Shown: positions 1-7,244, numbered from the stretch's first letter. The stretch: DNA of 15,519 nt from Thermaerobacter marianensis (GCA_020723785.1 DYIH01000013.1:1-15519), one strand, 5' to 3'. The notes: generated from the letters alone by a model not told the origin. Numbers and translations: made by a program.

Positions 1-468
1 CTCAGGAGCAACGCCACCATGCTCTTCGGCCACGTGGAGACGCCCGATGAGCGGGTCGACCACCTGCTGGCCCTGCGGGACCTGCAGGACGAGACGGGCG
101 GGTTCCAGTGCTTCGTGCCCCTGGCCTTCCACCCAGAGAACACGCCTTTGGGCGAACTGCGCCGCCTGCCCGGCCCGACGGGGTACGACATGCTGCGGGT
201 GGTGGCCGTGTCGCGCCTGCTCCTGGACAACTTCCGGAACATCAAGGCCTACTGGGTGGTGATGACGCCCAAGCTGGCCCAACTGGCCCTGGCCTTCGGG
301 GCCAACGACCTGGACGGGACGGTGCGGGAGGAGAGGATCTACCACGCCGTCGGCTCCACCAGTCCCCGGTCCCAGGGGGCCGGCGACCTGGTTTTCCTGA
401 TCGAACAATTGGGCCGGCGCCCCGTTGAACGGGACAGCCTCTACCGGCCGGTCGGGGTGACGGCATGA
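1..468 (+). CDS. mqnE: Aminofutalosine synthase MqnE, 3' part only (cut by window start)
   Basis: This is the C-terminal part of a radical SAM enzyme of the menaquinone futalosine pathway. MqnE joins the 5'-deoxyadenosyl group of SAM to the MqnA product, giving aminofutalosine. The frame is open from base 1, so the start and the CX3CX2C cluster motif lie outside the window. The visible part carries the MqnE pattern MLFGHVETPDERVDHLLALR (from base 19), then QDETGGFQCFVPLAFHPENT, then LAFGANDLDGT near the end. The LAFHPENT version is typical of MqnE, whereas MqnC in this window has IPWSFQSANT at the same place. The stop TGA overlaps the ATG of mqnA (ATGA), which indicates translational coupling. 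The family assignment is firm; only the length is unknown. Confidence 0.93.
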   Translation, partial: LRSNATMLFGHVETPDERVDHLLALRDLQDETGGFQCFVPLAFHPENTPLGELRRLPGPTGYDMLRVVAVSRLLLDNFRNIKAYWVVMTPKLAQLALAFGANDLDGTVREERIYHAVGSTSPRSQGAGDLVFLIEQLGRRPVERDSLYRPVGVTA

Positions 469-1385
469 GCGGCCGGCACGCCACCGGCCGGGGGGCCGCC
501 GTACGCCTGGGGCACCTGGACTTCCTCAACACCTATCCCGTCTACCTCGGCCTGGAGGTACTGGCGGCCCGCGGCGAATCGCTACCTCCCCTGCGGCTCG
601 TGGCCGGGGGAGGCAATCCTGTGGCCCTGAACAGGATGCTCCTGGCCGGACGCCTGGACGTGTCCCCTTCGTCGTCGGTGCTCCTGGCCCACTACCCGTG
701 TGAATTGGAGACCCTGGGACCGGCCGTCGCGTCCACCGGCCCGGTGGGGAGCGTCCTGCTGGCCAGCCGCGTTCCGGCCGAGGCTCTGGGTGGGCGCGCC
801 GTGGCCCTACCCCCGAACTCGGCGGCGTCGGTGGCCCTGTTGCGCATCCTGGCCCGCCACGCCTGGCGGGTGGCGCCCCGGTTCGTGCCCTGGCCCGGCC
901 ATCCGCCGGAGGCCGGCGGCCCGCCGGACCTTCCCGCCGTCCTGGCCGCGGCCGACGCCGCTCTGATCATCGGCGACGCCGCGCTGCTCGCCCGGCATCA
1001 CCACCCCGACCTGGTCTGGACCGACCTGGGCGCGGCCTGGTTCGCCTGGACCGGCCTGCCGATGGTCTTCTCGACCTGGACGGCGCGGCGAGCCTGGGTC
1101 AGGGAGCACCCCGCCCTGGCGGCGGCGGTCGCCGAGACTCTGTCCCGGGCGCTGGTTGCGGGGCGGGCGGCCCTGCCCGGACGCATCCCCGAGCTGGCGG
1201 CCCGGCGGGGGTTGCCGGTCGAGCGGGTGGAGGACTATTTCTACCGTTGTTTGGATTATTCGTGGAATGAAGCCCACCACCGCGGCCTGGACCGCTTCCT
1301 GGTCCTGGCTGCCGGCGAGGATCGTGCCGCCGGAGGCGGCGCTTCGGCGGCTCAGGGGGTGGCGGCCCGTGCCGTCCGCGGCTAG
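465..1385 (+). CDS. mqnA: Chorismate dehydratase MqnA
   Basis: MqnA removes water from chorismate to give 3-[(1-carboxyvinyl)oxy]benzoate, the first committed step of the futalosine route to menaquinone. It is a cytoplasmic enzyme with a periplasmic-binding-protein-like fold. The family signature RLGHLDFLNTYPVYLGLE lies at residues 14-31, followed by SSSVLLAHYP and GPVGSVLLASR. The ATG overlaps the mqnE stop, and GGGGTG sits about 5 bases upstream. The product of 306 residues is longer than the usual 250-280. The excess is an Ala/Gly/Arg-rich tail after residue 275 that overlaps the mqnC start region and is probably not catalytic. Its position between mqnE and mqnC supports the call. Confidence 0.92.
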   Translation: MSGRHATGRGAAVRLGHLDFLNTYPVYLGLEVLAARGESLPPLRLVAGGGNPVALNRMLLAGRLDVSPSSSVLLAHYPCELETLGPAVASTGPVGSVLLASRVPAEALGGRAVALPPNSAASVALLRILARHAWRVAPRFVPWPGHPPEAGGPPDLPAVLAAADAALIIGDAALLARHHHPDLVWTDLGAAWFAWTGLPMVFSTWTARRAWVREHPALAAAVAETLSRALVAGRAALPGRIPELAARRGLPVERVEDYFYRCLDYSWNEAHHRGLDRFLVLAAGEDRAAGGGASAAQGVAARAVRG

Positions 1386-2493
1386 CGTGACCGCGAAAGC
1401 CGGCTGCGAAGCGATCCTGGAGAAGGCCCTGGCCGGGGAGCGGCTGACCGAGGCCGAGGGGCTGCGGCTGTTGACGGAGGCCGAGTTCCCGTCCCTGGGC
1501 CTGGCCGCTCGGCGGGTGGCCGACCGGCTGCACCCCGGCGGCCTGGTGACCTTCGTGGTCGACCGGAACATCAACTACTCCAACGTCTGCACCGCACGCT
1601 GCAGGTTCTGCGCCTTCCACCGCGAACCGGGGGCGGCCGACGCCTACGTCCTTTCGCACGACGAGATACTGGCCAAGGTGGACGAACTGGCGGCCATCGG
1701 CGGCACCCAGGTGCTCATCCAGGGCGGCCTGCACCCGGACCTGCCCTTCGACTACTACCTGGGCATGGTGCGGGCCATCCGCGAGCGGTATCCCCAGGTG
1801 GCGGTCCATTCGTTTTCGGCGCCCGAGATCCAGAATTTCGCCCGGCTCTACGGCCTTCCTGTCCGCCGTGTGCTGGAGGAGCTGAAGGTGGCCGGCCTGG
1901 CCTCCCTGCCGGGTGGCGGGGCCGAGATCCTGGTGGAGCGGGTGCGCAGGCGCGTCAGCCCGCGCAAGATCGGCGTCGGCGAATGGGTGGAGGTCATGGA
2001 GGCGGCGGCCGAGGTGGGGCTGAAGGCCACGGCGACGATGATGTTCGGCCACGTGGAGACGCCTGCCGAACGCGTCCGCCACCTGGCGGTGATCCGCGAC
2101 CTGCAGGACCGGACGAGGGCCGCCTTCGCCGACGGGCAGGGCGTGTTCCGCGCCTTCATCCCCTGGAGCTTCCAGAGCGCCAACACGCGCCTGCCGGTGG
2201 CGCGCCAGGCCACGGCCTACGAGTATCTGCGGCTGGTGGCCGTCTCGCGCCTGTTCCTGGACAACGTGCCCAACCTCCAGGCCTCGTGGGTGACCCAGGG
2301 CCCCCATGTCGGGCAGCTGGCGCTGGCCTTCGGCTGCAACGACATGGGCGGCACGATGATGGAAGAGAACGTGGTGCGTCAGGCGGGCGCCGGCTTCCGC
2401 ATGGACCGCGACGGCCTTGTCCGCCTCATCCGCGACGCCGGGTACGTGCCGGCCCAGCGCAGCACGGCGTATGAGATGGTGCGGGTGTACTGA
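1369..2493 (+). CDS. mqnC: Cyclic dehypoxanthine futalosine synthase MqnC (radical SAM)
   Basis: MqnC cyclises dehypoxanthine futalosine, the step after the adenine or hypoxanthine base has been removed. The radical SAM cluster motif is clear: NYSNVCTARCRFCAFHR, with cysteines 74, 78 and 81 counted from the chosen start. Other family motifs are IQGGLHPDLPFDYY, VHSFSAPEI and LPGGGAEIL. I chose GTG at 1369 because AGGGGGTGG lies 6 bases upstream; this overlaps mqnA by 17 bases. The GTG at 1387, just after the mqnA stop, also fits the protein (368 residues) but has no visible ribosome binding site. It is paralogous to the mqnE fragment, sharing FGHVETP and the surrounding pattern. MqnB-type hydrolase is not in the window. 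Confidence 0.94.
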   Translation: MPSAASVTAKAGCEAILEKALAGERLTEAEGLRLLTEAEFPSLGLAARRVADRLHPGGLVTFVVDRNINYSNVCTARCRFCAFHREPGAADAYVLSHDEILAKVDELAAIGGTQVLIQGGLHPDLPFDYYLGMVRAIRERYPQVAVHSFSAPEIQNFARLYGLPVRRVLEELKVAGLASLPGGGAEILVERVRRRVSPRKIGVGEWVEVMEAAAEVGLKATATMMFGHVETPAERVRHLAVIRDLQDRTRAAFADGQGVFRAFIPWSFQSANTRLPVARQATAYEYLRLVAVSRLFLDNVPNLQASWVTQGPHVGQLALAFGCNDMGGTMMEENVVRQAGAGFRMDRDGLVRLIRDAGYVPAQRSTAYEMVRVY

Positions 2494-2510
2494 CGAGGGA
2501 GGGAAGATTC

Positions 2511-3374
2511 GTGGCGGAGCCGGCGATGGAGAAAAAGACTTTGATTCGCCTCGGGCACAGCCCCGACGCCGACGATGCCTTCATGTTCTATGGGCTGGCA
2601 TCCGGCAAGGTGGAAACGGGCAACCTGGTCTTCGAGCACCTGCTTCGGGACATCGAGACCCTGAACCAGTGGGCGCTGGAGGGGCGGCTGGAGGTCACGG
2701 CCATCTCCGTCCACGCCTACCCGTACGTGGCCGGGCGGTACGCCCTGCTGCCCAGCGGCGCCAGCATGGGCGAGGACTACGGCCCGATCGTGGTGACGCG
2801 GGAGCCGGAAGACCCGGCGTGGCTGTGGGGCCGGCGCATCGCCGTCCCCGGACGGCTGACGACGGCGACCCTGGCCCTGCACCTGTACCTGGACGACTTC
2901 GAGCCGGTGATCATGCCCTTCGACACGATCATGGAGGCCGTCCGGGACGGCCGGGTGGACGCCGGCCTGATCATCCACGAAGGCCAGCTCAGCCACGGGG
3001 AATGGGGCCTGCACCCCGTCGCCGACCTGGGCAAGTGGTGGCGGGCCGACACGGGCGGCCTGCCCCTGCCCCTGGGGGTCAACGCCGTGCGCCGCGACCT
3101 GGGCGGGCGGTTGATGGCCGACGTGTCCCGCTACCTGCGCGAGAGCATCGAGTACGCGCTGGCCCACCGGGAGGACGCCCTGACCCACGCCCTCCGGTAC
3201 GCCCGCGGTCTGGACCGGGATGTCGCCGACCGGTTCGTGGGGATGTATGTCAACGAGCGGACGGTGGACATGGGCGCCGACGGCCGCGAGGCCATCGCCC
3301 TCATCCTGAAACGCGGCCACGAACGCGGCTTGGTGCCGGCGGTGCCGGAGCTGGACTTCGTGCCTCAGGCCTGA
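2511..3374 (+). CDS. mqnD: 1,4-dihydroxy-6-naphthoate synthase MqnD
   Basis: MqnD converts cyclic dehypoxanthine futalosine to 1,4-dihydroxy-6-naphthoate, ending the naphthoate-forming part of the pathway. The N-terminal family motif GHSPDADDAFMFYGL is at residues 15-29. The segment LIIHEGQLSHG contains His156, which matches the His proposed as the catalytic base in characterised MqnD proteins. The 287-residue length is normal. GTG at 2511 is preceded by GAGGGAGGGAAG at good spacing; an ATG five codons later is a weaker alternative. The gene is 17 bases after mqnC and is the last of the operon, as the following 122 bases hold a GC-rich hairpin and then an unrelated gene. Prenylation and methylation genes are not seen here. 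Confidence 0.94.
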   Translation: MAEPAMEKKTLIRLGHSPDADDAFMFYGLASGKVETGNLVFEHLLRDIETLNQWALEGRLEVTAISVHAYPYVAGRYALLPSGASMGEDYGPIVVTREPEDPAWLWGRRIAVPGRLTTATLALHLYLDDFEPVIMPFDTIMEAVRDGRVDAGLIIHEGQLSHGEWGLHPVADLGKWWRADTGGLPLPLGVNAVRRDLGGRLMADVSRYLRESIEYALAHREDALTHALRYARGLDRDVADRFVGMYVNERTVDMGADGREAIALILKRGHERGLVPAVPELDFVPQA

Positions 3375-3384
3375 TCCGTTGGCC

Positions 3385-3421
3385 GGCCCGCGCCGGCGGG
3401 GGAGCGCCGGGGAGCCGGGCC
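3385..3421 (+). terminator. Nested GC-rich hairpin after mqnD, possible transcript end
   Basis: An outer pairing GGCCCG (3385-3390) with CGGGCC (3416-3421) encloses an inner hairpin CCGGCG (3393-3398) / CGCCGG (3405-3410) with loop GGGGAG. No T run follows, so this is at best a Rho-dependent or imperfect terminator. GC-rich DNA gives such pairings by chance, so confidence is low. Confidence 0.35.
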
Positions 3422-3496
3422 GCATGGGCGGGGCCGGCCGCGCATAGAATGACCGGTGACGGGTCATGGGAACCCCTGGAACGGGCGGGGTGTTCG

Positions 3497-3742
3497 GTGC
3501 GCTGGAGCCAACTGGCCGGGAAGGACATCATCAACCTCCACGACGGGGAACGCCTGGGACGGGTCGCCGACGCCGCACTGGTCCTCGACCCGGCAACGGG
3601 GCGCATCACCAGCCTTGTCCTGACGCGCCGCGGGCGGCTGGCCGGCTGGCTGGGGCTCGGCGGCGCCGTGACCGTTCCCTGGGAGGCCATCAAGCGCATC
3701 GGTCCGGAAGTCGTCCTGATCGAAATCGAGCAGCGACCCTGA
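3497..3742 (+). CDS. ymxH: PRC-barrel protein of the YlmC/YmxH sporulation-associated family
   Basis: This is a small (81-residue) one-domain PRC-barrel protein. It matches the YlmC/YmxH pattern closely: an N-terminal LAGKDIINLHDGERLG, the middle DAALVLDPATGRI, a variable GRLAGWLGLGG loop, and the end VPWEAIKRIGPEVVLIEI. The molecular role of this family is not well established; in B. subtilis ymxH lies directly upstream of the dipicolinate synthase genes. I chose GTG at 3497 because family members start at the (M)RWS/RLS residue and GGGCGGGGTG lies just upstream. An ATG at 3449 would add 16 residues and is unlikely. Here it is separated from dpaA by about 3.5 kb. A TAGAAT hexamer at 3445 could be a -10 element but has no good -35. 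Confidence 0.85.
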   Translation: MRWSQLAGKDIINLHDGERLGRVADAALVLDPATGRITSLVLTRRGRLAGWLGLGGAVTVPWEAIKRIGPEVVLIEIEQRP

Positions 3743-3744
3743 AT

Positions 3745-3770
3745 GTTTTTTGCGCCACGGGCCACGCTAT
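3745..3770 (+). promoter_or_regulatory. Weak sigma-B-like promoter before the stress-type gene
   Basis: GTTTTT (3745-3750), a 14-base spacer and CGCTAT (3765-3770) match the sigma-B consensus GTTTAA/GGGTAT at four of six positions each with allowed spacing. The downstream gene is of a general-stress type. The match is weak and it is unknown whether this organism has sigma-B. Confidence 0.22.
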
Positions 3771-3798
3771 CGGTGAATGAATCCCGGAGGTGGCGATG

Positions 3799-4281
3799 AT
3801 GGCGAAGACTTCGGTGGTGGGCGTTTTCAAGGAGCGGGACCAGGCCGAAAAGGCGCTGGAGGCCCTGAAGCGGGCAGGTTTCAACGATCGGGACATCTCG
3901 GTCGTGGGCCGCAGGGATGAGGCCCGGGAGGGGGACGGCGCCCGGTTGGGCACCGGAACCGCCTGGGGCGCCGGGATCGGCGCGACGGTCGGGCTGCTGG
4001 CGACGGCCGGCGCCCTGACCATTCCCGGCATCGGTCCCCTGGTGGCCGTGGGACCGCTGGCGGCGACCCTGGGCGGGGCGGCCACGGGCGGTGTGGCCGG
4101 CGCCCTCGTCGATTGGGGCATTCCCGAAAACCGGGGCCGCGAGCTGGAGCAGCGGGTCAAGGAAGGCCGCTACTTGGCCGTCGTCGAGGCTGACGGCAAG
4201 GCGGACCGGGCCCGGGAGATTCTTCAGAATCAGGGCGCCAACGAGGTCGAGAAATTCGCCGGCGACGGCGCCCGCCGCTAA
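3799..4281 (+). CDS. General-stress-type protein with Gly/Ala-rich core (YflT/GSP17M-like)
   Basis: The N-terminus reads VVGVFKERDQAEKALEALKR followed by GFNDRDISVVGRRDE, the typical alpha/beta start of the general stress protein 17M-like (YflT-type) family. A Gly/Ala-rich hydrophobic middle follows (residues about 53-105, for example WGAGIGATVGLLATAGAL), which could pack as glycine-zipper helices or insert in a membrane. The C-terminal part has KEGRYLAVVEADGKADRARE and looks like a second ferredoxin-like half. The function of such proteins is unproven. Two ATGs (3796, 3799) follow GGAGGTGG at 3786-3793; 3799 has the better spacing, giving 160 residues. The gene lies 56 bases after ymxH and ends before a strong hairpin, so it may be its own unit or the end of a two-gene unit. 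Confidence 0.75.
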   Translation: MAKTSVVGVFKERDQAEKALEALKRAGFNDRDISVVGRRDEAREGDGARLGTGTAWGAGIGATVGLLATAGALTIPGIGPLVAVGPLAATLGGAATGGVAGALVDWGIPENRGRELEQRVKEGRYLAVVEADGKADRAREILQNQGANEVEKFAGDGARR

Positions 4282-4296
4282 GCCGATAATCGCTCG

Positions 4297-4343
4297 AGCC
4301 GACGGAAAGGGACCCGGAGGCCTTCTCCGGGTCCCTTTCGGCT
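4297..4343 (+). terminator. Long hairpin after the stress-type gene
   Basis: GAAAGGGACCCGGAG (4305-4319) pairs perfectly with CTCCGGGTCCCTTTC (4325-4339) around loop GCCTT. AGCC (4297-4300) and GGCT (4340-4343) extend the stem after a 4-base bulge (GACG). It begins 16 bases after the stop. No T run follows, so it may be a bidirectional or U-tract-less terminator. Confidence 0.7.
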
Positions 4344-4373
4344 GGCCATGAATTGTGTTAGTGTTTATTGTAA

Positions 4374-6266
4374 ATGAACCTGATGATGCCGGGCAACACC
4401 ACCAGGCAATGGCACGACATGAACCTCACCGCGCCCCGGGACCGGCCGCCGCTGGACCGGGCGATCATCCTCCGCATCCTTTCTTACTTTCGTCCTTATT
4501 CAGGGTACGCATTGCTGACGCTGGGGGCCATCGGCCTGAACTCCCTGCTTGGCCTCATCCCGCCCTTGCTGGTCCGCGACGTCTTCGACCGCTCGCTCCC
4601 GGCCGGCGACGTCCGCCTGCTCGCCATGCTGGTGGGGGGCATGATCCTGGCGTCGCTCGGCAGCGGGCTGGCGTTCGTCGGGCAGAACTACCTGAGCACC
4701 CTGGTCGGCCAGCGGGTGATGTTCGACCTGCGCAACCAGATGTACGCCCGGCTGCTGTCCATGTCCCTGCGTTTCTTCACCGACACCAAGACGGGCGAGA
4801 TCATGTCCCGCGTCACCAACGACGTCAACGGCGTCCAGCAGGTGGTCACCGTGACCATGGTCATGACGGCCACCAACGCCCTCACCGTGGCCAGCACCCT
4901 GTTCATGATGTTCACCATCAACTGGCGCCTGGCCCTGGTTTCCGTCGCCGTCCTGCCCCTGTTCATCCTGCCGACGCGGCGGGTGGGCAAGCTGCGCCAG
5001 CGTATCGCCGGCGAGGCGCAGGCCAAGCTGGCCGAACTGAACAACCTGATGCACGAGACGTTGAGCATCGGCGGCGCCCTCCTGGTCAAGGCCTTCACGC
5101 GCCAGCGGGACGAGCAGGCCAGGTTCGTGGCCCGCAACCGCGAACTGATGCGCCTGCAGATCCGCCAGTCGCTGGTTGGACGCTGGTTCTTCATGTGGCT
5201 GAGCCTGTTCGGAACCGTCGGGCCGGCCCTGATTTATGGATACGGGGCCTGGCTGGCGATCCGCGGCGACCTGACGCCGGGCTCGATCGTTTCCTTCGTG
5301 GCCCTGCTGGGACGCCTCTACAGTCCGGCCTCCATGCTGCTGAACGTCCAGGTGGAGCTGTTTACGTCGCTGGCCCTGTTCCGCCGCATCTTCGAATACC
5401 TGGACCTGCCTGTGGAGATCCGGGACAGGCCGGGGGCCTCCGAACTGCCGGAGCTGCGGGGGAGGATCGCTTTCGAGGACGTGTTCTTCACCTACCGGCC
5501 GGACGCCGCCCCGGCCCTGGCCGGGGTTTCCTTCGCCATCGAGCCCGGCCAGCTGGCGGCCCTGGTGGGCCCCAGCGGGGCGGGCAAGACGACGATCACC
5601 TACCTGCTGCCGCGCCTTTACGACGTGACCGCCGGCCGCATCACCATCGACGGGCACGATATCCGGGACGTGACCCTCGAATCGCTGGCCCGCCAGATCG
5701 GCATGGTCACGCAGGAGACCTTCCTTTTCCATGGCACGGTCCGGGAGAACCTGCTGTACGCGAAGCCCGACGCCACCGGCGAGGAACTGGCGGCCGCCTG
5801 CCGGGCCGCCCACATCGACGACGTGATCGCCGCCCTGCCGGAAGGGTACGACACCGTGGTCGGGGAACGCGGCTACCGCCTGTCCGGCGGCGAGAAGCAG
5901 CGCCTGGCCATCGCCCGGGTGATCCTGAAGAACCCGCGCATCCTCATCCTCGACGAGGCCACCTCGGCCCTCGACTCCGAATCGGAACGCCTCGTCCAGG
6001 AGGCCCTCGAACGCCTGATGGTCGGTCGCACGAGCCTGGTCATCGCCCACCGCCTGTCGACGATCCTGAAAGCCGACGTCATCCTGGTCCTCGACGGCGG
6101 CCGGGTGGTCGAGCGGGGCACCCACGCCGAACTCCTCGCCCGCGGCGGGTTGTATGCCCGACTCTACGCCCAGCAGTTCGGGGCGGCGGCTCCCGCCGAA
6201 CGGCCCGCTGCTTCGGAGGACGAGTCCGGCGGCTCCACCGCCGCGCCGTCCCCATCGGTGGCTTGA
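4374..6266 (+). CDS. ABC transporter half-exporter, fused membrane and ATPase domains
   Basis: This is a full-length 630-residue type I ABC exporter half-unit (MsbA/LmrA/BmrA-like), expected to work as a homo- or heterodimer in the cell membrane. The substrate cannot be told. The N-terminal half carries membrane helices (about residues 44-67, 82-103, 160-203 and 268-294) and the conserved FFTDTKTGEIMSRVTNDV coupling segment. The ATPase half starts near residue 362: A-loop Tyr in FFTYRPD, Walker A GPSGAGKTT (399-407), Q-loop MVTQET, signature LSGGE (503-507), Walker B ILILDE (Asp527, Glu528) and switch His559 in IAHRLST. All catalytic residues are present. An Ala/Ser/Pro-rich tail of about 30 residues ends it. 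The start is uncertain: ATG 4374 has no ribosome binding site, and in-frame ATG 4419 would lose 15 residues. It stands alone, with no partner half-transporter beside it. Confidence 0.93.
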   Translation: MNLMMPGNTTRQWHDMNLTAPRDRPPLDRAIILRILSYFRPYSGYALLTLGAIGLNSLLGLIPPLLVRDVFDRSLPAGDVRLLAMLVGGMILASLGSGLAFVGQNYLSTLVGQRVMFDLRNQMYARLLSMSLRFFTDTKTGEIMSRVTNDVNGVQQVVTVTMVMTATNALTVASTLFMMFTINWRLALVSVAVLPLFILPTRRVGKLRQRIAGEAQAKLAELNNLMHETLSIGGALLVKAFTRQRDEQARFVARNRELMRLQIRQSLVGRWFFMWLSLFGTVGPALIYGYGAWLAIRGDLTPGSIVSFVALLGRLYSPASMLLNVQVELFTSLALFRRIFEYLDLPVEIRDRPGASELPELRGRIAFEDVFFTYRPDAAPALAGVSFAIEPGQLAALVGPSGAGKTTITYLLPRLYDVTAGRITIDGHDIRDVTLESLARQIGMVTQETFLFHGTVRENLLYAKPDATGEELAAACRAAHIDDVIAALPEGYDTVVGERGYRLSGGEKQRLAIARVILKNPRILILDEATSALDSESERLVQEALERLMVGRTSLVIAHRLSTILKADVILVLDGGRVVERGTHAELLARGGLYARLYAQQFGAAAPAERPAASEDESGGSTAAPSPSVA

Positions 6267-6298
6267 ACGGGCTTGTTGACGGCAACGCCGCCTCCCCC

Positions 6299-6325
6299 TG
6301 TACAACTCGGCCCCTGCGGTATAAG
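6299..6325 (+). promoter_or_regulatory. Candidate promoter for dapB
   Basis: TATAAG (6320-6325), overlapping GATAAT (6325-6330), is the only AT-rich hexamer region in the 135-base gap between the ABC gene and dapB. The best -35 is TGTACA (6299-6304) with a short 15-base spacer. The predicted transcript would begin near 6332, about 70 bases before dapB. Confidence 0.4.
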
Positions 6326-6358
6326 ATAATCCAGGTTGGTTCCAGCATTCATCGGGGT

Positions 6359-6385
6359 CCCCATCGGATCACCGCTCCGATGGGG
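6359..6385 (+). repeat. Perfect 10-bp inverted repeat in the dapB leader
   Basis: CCCCATCGGA (6359-6368) and TCCGATGGGG (6376-6385) form a perfect stem around loop TCACCGC. It ends 16 bases before the dapB ATG, close to the ribosome binding region. An upstream GGGG (6354-6357) could pair with the left-arm CCCC instead. It could be a translation-control hairpin, a protein site or a weak terminator of the ABC transcript. Confidence 0.5.
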
Positions 6386-6401
6386 TGGGGCGGCGGGGGC
6401 G

Positions 6402-7145
6402 ATGGCGTTGGCGAAAATCCGCGTGGTGGCGGCGGGCGCGACGGGGAAGACCGGCAGTGCCGTGACCCAGGCCCTCCTGGGCGAGGACGACATCCAGGTG
6501 GTGGCGGCGGTGGCGCGGCGGAGCGCGGGCAGCGACCTGGGCCAGGCCCTCGGCACCGGTTTTCTCGGCATCCCGGTGTCGGACAACCTGGACGCCGTGC
6601 TGGCCGAGCACCAGCCGGACGTGCTGGTCGACTTCACCGCCCCCCACGTGGCCGGCCCCCACGCCCTGGCGGCGGTGACCCGGGGGGTCAGGCCCGTCGT
6701 CGGCACCACGGGCATCCCCGCCGAGCAGATCCAGCGGCTGGAGCAGGAGTGCGCCCGGCGCGGGCTGGGTGCGGCGGTCATCCCCAATTTCTCCTTCGGG
6801 ATCATGCTGCTGGCGGAGTTCATCCTGCGGGCGGCCGAGGTTTTCCCCAACCTGGAGATCATCGAGAAGCACCACCAGACCAAGGTTGACGCCCCGTCCG
6901 GGACCGCCCTGCGCCTCGCCCAGCGCCTCGCCGAGCGCGGCCATCACAACGTCCCCGTCCACAGCGTGCGCCTTCCCGGCTTCGTCGCCCACCACGAGGT
7001 CATCTTCGGCGGGACGGGGGAATCACTGACCATCAGGCACGACTCCATCAGCCGCGCCTCCTTCGGGCCCGGCGTCGTGCTGGCCGTGCGGCGCGTCATG
7101 GAAATCGACCGCGTCGTTTATGACCTGGCCGACCTCTTATCCTGA
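6402..7145 (+). CDS. dapB: 4-hydroxy-tetrahydrodipicolinate reductase DapB
   Basis: DapB reduces the dihydrodipicolinate-level intermediate to tetrahydrodipicolinate with NAD(P)H, feeding diaminopimelate and lysine synthesis. The nucleotide-binding motif GATGKTG is at residues 12-18; the usual family form is GxxGRMG, so KT in place of RM is slightly unusual. The signature EKHHQTKVDAPSGTA is intact, with His157, His158 and Lys161 corresponding to the catalytic His159/Lys163 pair of E. coli DapB. Length 247 is normal. I chose ATG 6402 because homology begins at AKIRVVAAGATG; a frame extension upstream to 6336 is non-coding leader with a hairpin. The gene precedes dpaA by about 100 bases, so the enzymes that compete for the same branch-point substrate are adjacent. 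Confidence 0.94.
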   Translation: MALAKIRVVAAGATGKTGSAVTQALLGEDDIQVVAAVARRSAGSDLGQALGTGFLGIPVSDNLDAVLAEHQPDVLVDFTAPHVAGPHALAAVTRGVRPVVGTTGIPAEQIQRLEQECARRGLGAAVIPNFSFGIMLLAEFILRAAEVFPNLEIIEKHHQTKVDAPSGTALRLAQRLAERGHHNVPVHSVRLPGFVAHHEVIFGGTGESLTIRHDSISRASFGPGVVLAVRRVMEIDRVVYDLADLLS

Positions 7146-7195
7146 AACCTGTCCACAAAGCCCTCAAATTTTCTGAATGCATAGCTTGCCCCCTC

Positions 7196-7225
7196 TTCAC
7201 GGTCTGAATTCGGCGTCTATATACT
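7196..7225 (+). promoter_or_regulatory. Candidate promoter for dpaA (possibly sporulation-specific)
   Basis: TATACT (7220-7225) with TTCACG (7196-7201) 18 bases upstream fits a vegetative promoter at five and four of six positions. The same stretch read as TATATACTG (7218-7226), with an AC at 7199-7200 about 17 bases upstream, resembles the sigma-K pattern AC-N16-CATANNNTA. In B. subtilis the homologous spoVF operon is sigma-K dependent. The 99-base gap before dpaA is visibly more AT-rich than its surroundings. Confidence 0.45.
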
Positions 7226-7244
7226 GATACCGGGTGAGGCCGGA

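Noticed and set aside
3449..3467. Small dyad ATGACC/GGTCAT upstream of ymxH as an operator
   Set aside because: The arms are only 6 bp and nothing nearby is a regulator; chance is likely in this sequence.
6267..6401. Possible lysine riboswitch or T-box before dapB
   Set aside because: The leader is only about 70 bases after the predicted start, too short for an L-box, and no T-box sequence is present. The same holds for the asd and dapG leaders.
4355..6889. 844-codon + strand frame overlapping the ABC exporter and dapB
   Set aside because: It is an Arg/Pro/Gly-rich shadow frame; the overlapping frame 4374-6266 carries every ABC motif.
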